A stretch of 7,042 nt of DNA, taken from contig JAIVGT010000040.1 in assembly GCA_020201485.1 (NCBI GenBank), positions 1 to 7,042 on the forward strand. Direction: 5' to 3'. Both the position numbers and the translations under genes were made by a program. The notes beneath the pieces were generated by a model, which saw only the letters and a program-made list of their open reading frames with translations, was not told where the DNA came from and did no database searches. Source of the DNA: Halobacteriales archaeon (GTDB lineage: Archaea; Thermoplasmatota; SW-10-69-26; JACQPN01; JAIVGT01). This document shows positions 5,456 to 7,042 of this stretch, one piece after another (position 1 is the stretch's first letter; every line of letters starts with the position of its first letter).

Positions 5456-6292
5456 ATGACCTGGACGTACACGGATGACGACTACCGCGCGTACACGCGC
5501 ACCACGTGGAACGCGAGCGCCGGGGTGTACGTCGAGGTCATGCGGCGGCTGGAGCCGTGGCGGCAGGACCTGCTGCGCTCGGCCGGGGCGCAGCCGGGGG
5601 AACGCGTGCTCGACATCGCGACCGGCCCGGGCGAGCCGGCCTTGACGCTGGCGCGCCAAGTCGGAAGCTCCGGGCACGTGCTCGGCATCGACCTGAGCGA
5701 GCGCATGGTGGAGCTGGCGCGCGAGGTGGCTTCCGCGCGGGGCTTGCGCAACGCGGCGTTCGAGGTCATGGACGCGGAGCGGCTCGCCTTGCCCGATGCC
5801 CGGTTCGACCTCGCGGTCAGCGCGTTCGGCCTGCAGATCGTGACCGATCCGCAGAAGGCCGCGGCCGAGGCGTGGCGCGTGCTCCGGCCGGGCGGGCGGC
5901 TGGCGGTGAGCGTGTGGAGCACGTGGGACAAGGTGCCGAACATCCACGCCATCATCGGGCCGATGCTGGAGCACGCCGAGCCGGACGCGACGGGCTACCT
6001 GCCCACGCCCTACGAACTGGGCGGGCCGGGGGAGATGGTCGCGTTCCTGGAGAAGGCCGGGTTCCGGGACGCGCGCGAGGCGCGGTCCACACACGTCTTC
6101 CCCTACCGGGACGAGGCGGAATACCTGGAGCTGCTGCTCCAGGGGACGCCCATCGGGCACAGCCTGTCCGAGGAGGAGCCGAAGGTGCAGGAGGAGGTCC
6201 TGCGCAAGACGCGCGCCAACCTGGCGGCGTTCCGCACCGCGCGGGGGCTGGAGCTGCCGGCCGAGCACGTGGTGGTCACGGCCACGAAGTAG
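5456..6292 (+). CDS. Class I SAM-dependent methyltransferase (UbiE/Methyltransf_11-like)
   Basis: This 278-residue soluble enzyme has a complete Rossmann-type SAM-binding core. Seen: motif I VLDIATGPGEPALTLA (51-66), the acidic end of strand 2 in GIDLSERMVELA (78-88, Asp79), and DAERLALPDARFDLAVSAFG (106-125) containing motif II. LRPGGRLAVSVWS (143-155) is the typical strand 5 region. The C-terminal part (about 160-278) carries the substrate-binding segment and a helical tail. The ATG..PGE..LT form of motif I is common in UbiE-like C- or O-methyltransferases of secondary and quinone metabolism. The acceptor cannot be told from sequence. An in-frame GTG at 5402 and an ATG at 5429 would add 18 or 9 residues. 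I prefer 5456 because the extension is Arg/Pro-rich, unlike the rest, and has more codons not ending in G/C. The leaderless promoter geometry favours 5402, so the start is open. It is divergent from the MTHFR-like gene, with a shared 147-base spacer. Confidence 0.85.
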   Translation: MTWTYTDDDYRAYTRTTWNASAGVYVEVMRRLEPWRQDLLRSAGAQPGERVLDIATGPGEPALTLARQVGSSGHVLGIDLSERMVELAREVASARGLRNAAFEVMDAERLALPDARFDLAVSAFGLQIVTDPQKAAAEAWRVLRPGGRLAVSVWSTWDKVPNIHAIIGPMLEHAEPDATGYLPTPYELGGPGEMVAFLEKAGFRDAREARSTHVFPYRDEAEYLELLLQGTPIGHSLSEEEPKVQEEVLRKTRANLAAFRTARGLELPAEHVVVTATK

Positions 6293-6409
6293 CCCAAGGC
6301 TTCTTCCCAAGGCATGGACGGGATGCGCCATCGGTCCGCGTGTTCCCGTGCTCGACGGCCTGCGCACCAGCCCGCGCGCGCTGCGCCGATCCGCGGAGCA
6401 TGTCGGGCA

Positions 6410-6994
6410 CTAGCGGGCGAGCAGGGCCTGCAGCCGCGCCCGCACGCCGGGCCATTCTGCGCGCACGACGCTGAACATCACCGTGTCGCGCACGAAGCCG
6501 TCGGGCATGACCGTGTGCTGGCGCAGCGTGCCCTCGCGCACCGCGCCGATGCGGGCGATGGCCTGCTGGCTGCGCAGGTTGCGCGCGTCGGTCTTGAGCT
6601 GCACGCGGTTCGCGCCCAGGGCCTCGAAGCCGTGCGTGAGCAGGAGTAGCTTCGACTCGGTGTTGCACGCCGTGCGCCGGTGCGACGCGCCGAGCCAGGT
6701 GTGCCCGATCTCCATGCGCTTGTGGGCAGGAGCGATGTCGAAGATGCTCGTGCTGCCGATGGCCTGCCCGGTGCGCGCGTCGCGCTGCAGGAAGGGCACC
6801 GCCTCGCCGCGCGCGGCGGGGGCGATGCGCGCCGCGACCCAGGATTCCAGGTCCTCGATGCGCCGCACGTCGGTGGGCATGTAGCGCCACACGTCGCGCT
6901 CCTGCGCCGCCGGCCACAGCTCGCGCGCGTGCTCCGGGCGCAACGGCTGCAGTCGAACATGCGCGCCGCGCAGCGTGACCTCGCGCACGTCCAT
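6410..6994 (-). CDS. GNAT-family N-acetyltransferase, RimJ/RimL-like (Acetyltransf_3)
   Basis: This 194-residue soluble protein covers a full GNAT domain of the RimJ/RimL type, which transfers acetyl from acetyl-CoA to protein N-termini or small amines. Seen: the entry strand LRGAHVRLQPLRPEHARELW (8-27), AIGSTSIFDIAP (78-89), the central strand RMEIGHTWLGASHRRTACNT (93-112) continuing into ESKLLLLTHGFEALGANRVQ (113-132). Next come KTDARNLRSQQAIARIGAVR (134-153), EGTLRQHTVMPDGFVRDTVM (154-173) and a closing EWPGVRARL (180-188). The segment R/Q-R-T-A-C-N-T-E-S-K (106-115) is the pyrophosphate-binding loop form seen in the uncharacterised GNAT subgroup with W-x-x-T-x-V-N-T-E-x-K. The substrate is unknown; ribosomal protein or antibiotic acetylation cannot be told apart here. 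ATG at 6994 gives the usual length and has no Shine-Dalgarno sequence. It ends 117 bases from the end of the methyltransferase gene, which faces it. That spacer shows no gene, only a pyrimidine-rich CTTCTTCCC at 6300-6308. Confidence 0.88.
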   Translation of the reverse strand: MDVREVTLRGAHVRLQPLRPEHARELWPAAQERDVWRYMPTDVRRIEDLESWVAARIAPAARGEAVPFLQRDARTGQAIGSTSIFDIAPAHKRMEIGHTWLGASHRRTACNTESKLLLLTHGFEALGANRVQLKTDARNLRSQQAIARIGAVREGTLRQHTVMPDGFVRDTVMFSVVRAEWPGVRARLQALLAR

Positions 6995-7017
6995 GCCCGC
7001 CGCATCGGACCGGAGCG

Positions 7018-7026
7018 CACAAAGCT
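7018..7026 (-). promoter_or_regulatory. TATA-like element for the GNAT gene
   Basis: On the minus strand this reads AAGCTTTGT, 24 to 32 bases upstream of the ATG at 6994 in GC-rich surroundings. The spacing matches a leaderless archaeal promoter. Confidence 0.45.
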
Positions 7027-7042
7027 TGCGCCCGCCTAGGGA

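Noticed and set aside
6293..6313. Direct repeat CCCAAGGC (6293-6300 and 6306-6313) after the methyltransferase stop
   Set aside because: Two copies of an 8-base word are too little to call a repeat or attachment site. The pyrimidine run between them might help termination but lacks a real T-tract.
6276..7022. A 248-codon minus-strand frame over the GNAT gene
   Set aside because: Its product is an Arg/Ala/His-rich shadow; the alternative frame encodes an intact GNAT domain.

Overview
The window is a GC-rich stretch (by eye about two thirds GC or more) that is most likely archaeal. Start codons lack Shine-Dalgarno sequences and tend to have a short AT-rich island 25-40 bases upstream, the spacing of a TATA box feeding a leaderless or nearly leaderless mRNA. 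One secreted protein is packed with N-X-S/T sequons, and both secreted proteins carry a lipobox plus a polar, low-complexity or disulfide-rich exterior. The proteins are not as uniformly acidic as haloarchaeal ones, so a mesophilic GC-rich Thermoplasmatota-like euryarchaeon is my best guess. This is inference; no marker gene is present.

Layout. Positions 2-352 (+) hold the 3' end of a small multi-pass membrane protein of the COG2426 / Sm_multidrug_ex type, followed at 401-1165 (+) by a PrsW-family intramembrane metalloprotease. Positions 1245-3083 (+) encode a 612-residue lipoprotein with five Asp-box repeats (sialidase/BNR-type beta-propeller) and five closely spaced cysteine pairs. It converges on a second lipoprotein at 3294-4301 (-) that has an Asn/Thr/Gly/Pro stalk with 14 N-glycosylation sequons in 83 residues. 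In the 210-base gap between their stop codons lies a 37-codon ORF (3120-3233, +) for a hydrophobic four-cysteine microprotein. It shows a clear coding-phase signature and its own upstream AT patch. Upstream of the stalk lipoprotein, in the same direction, is a TIM-barrel protein that looks like a short methylenetetrahydrofolate reductase (4367-5308, -). It is divergent from a class I SAM-dependent methyltransferase (5456-6292, +), with two oppositely placed promoter-like islands between them. The window closes with a RimJ/RimL-like GNAT acetyltransferase (6410-6994, -), convergent with the methyltransferase.

How the genes relate. The first half concerns the cell envelope: two integral membrane proteins, two surface lipoproteins and possibly a membrane microprotein. 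The second half is soluble metabolism or modification: a one-carbon reductase-like protein, a methyltransferase and an acetyltransferase. Intergenic gaps are mostly 48-150 bases and most genes seem to have their own promoter, so this is not one operon. I see no mobile elements, CRISPR arrays, tRNA or rRNA genes. No gap exceeds 300 bases. I do not see a clear new multi-gene system. The most novel candidates are the microprotein and the two convergent lipoproteins around it.
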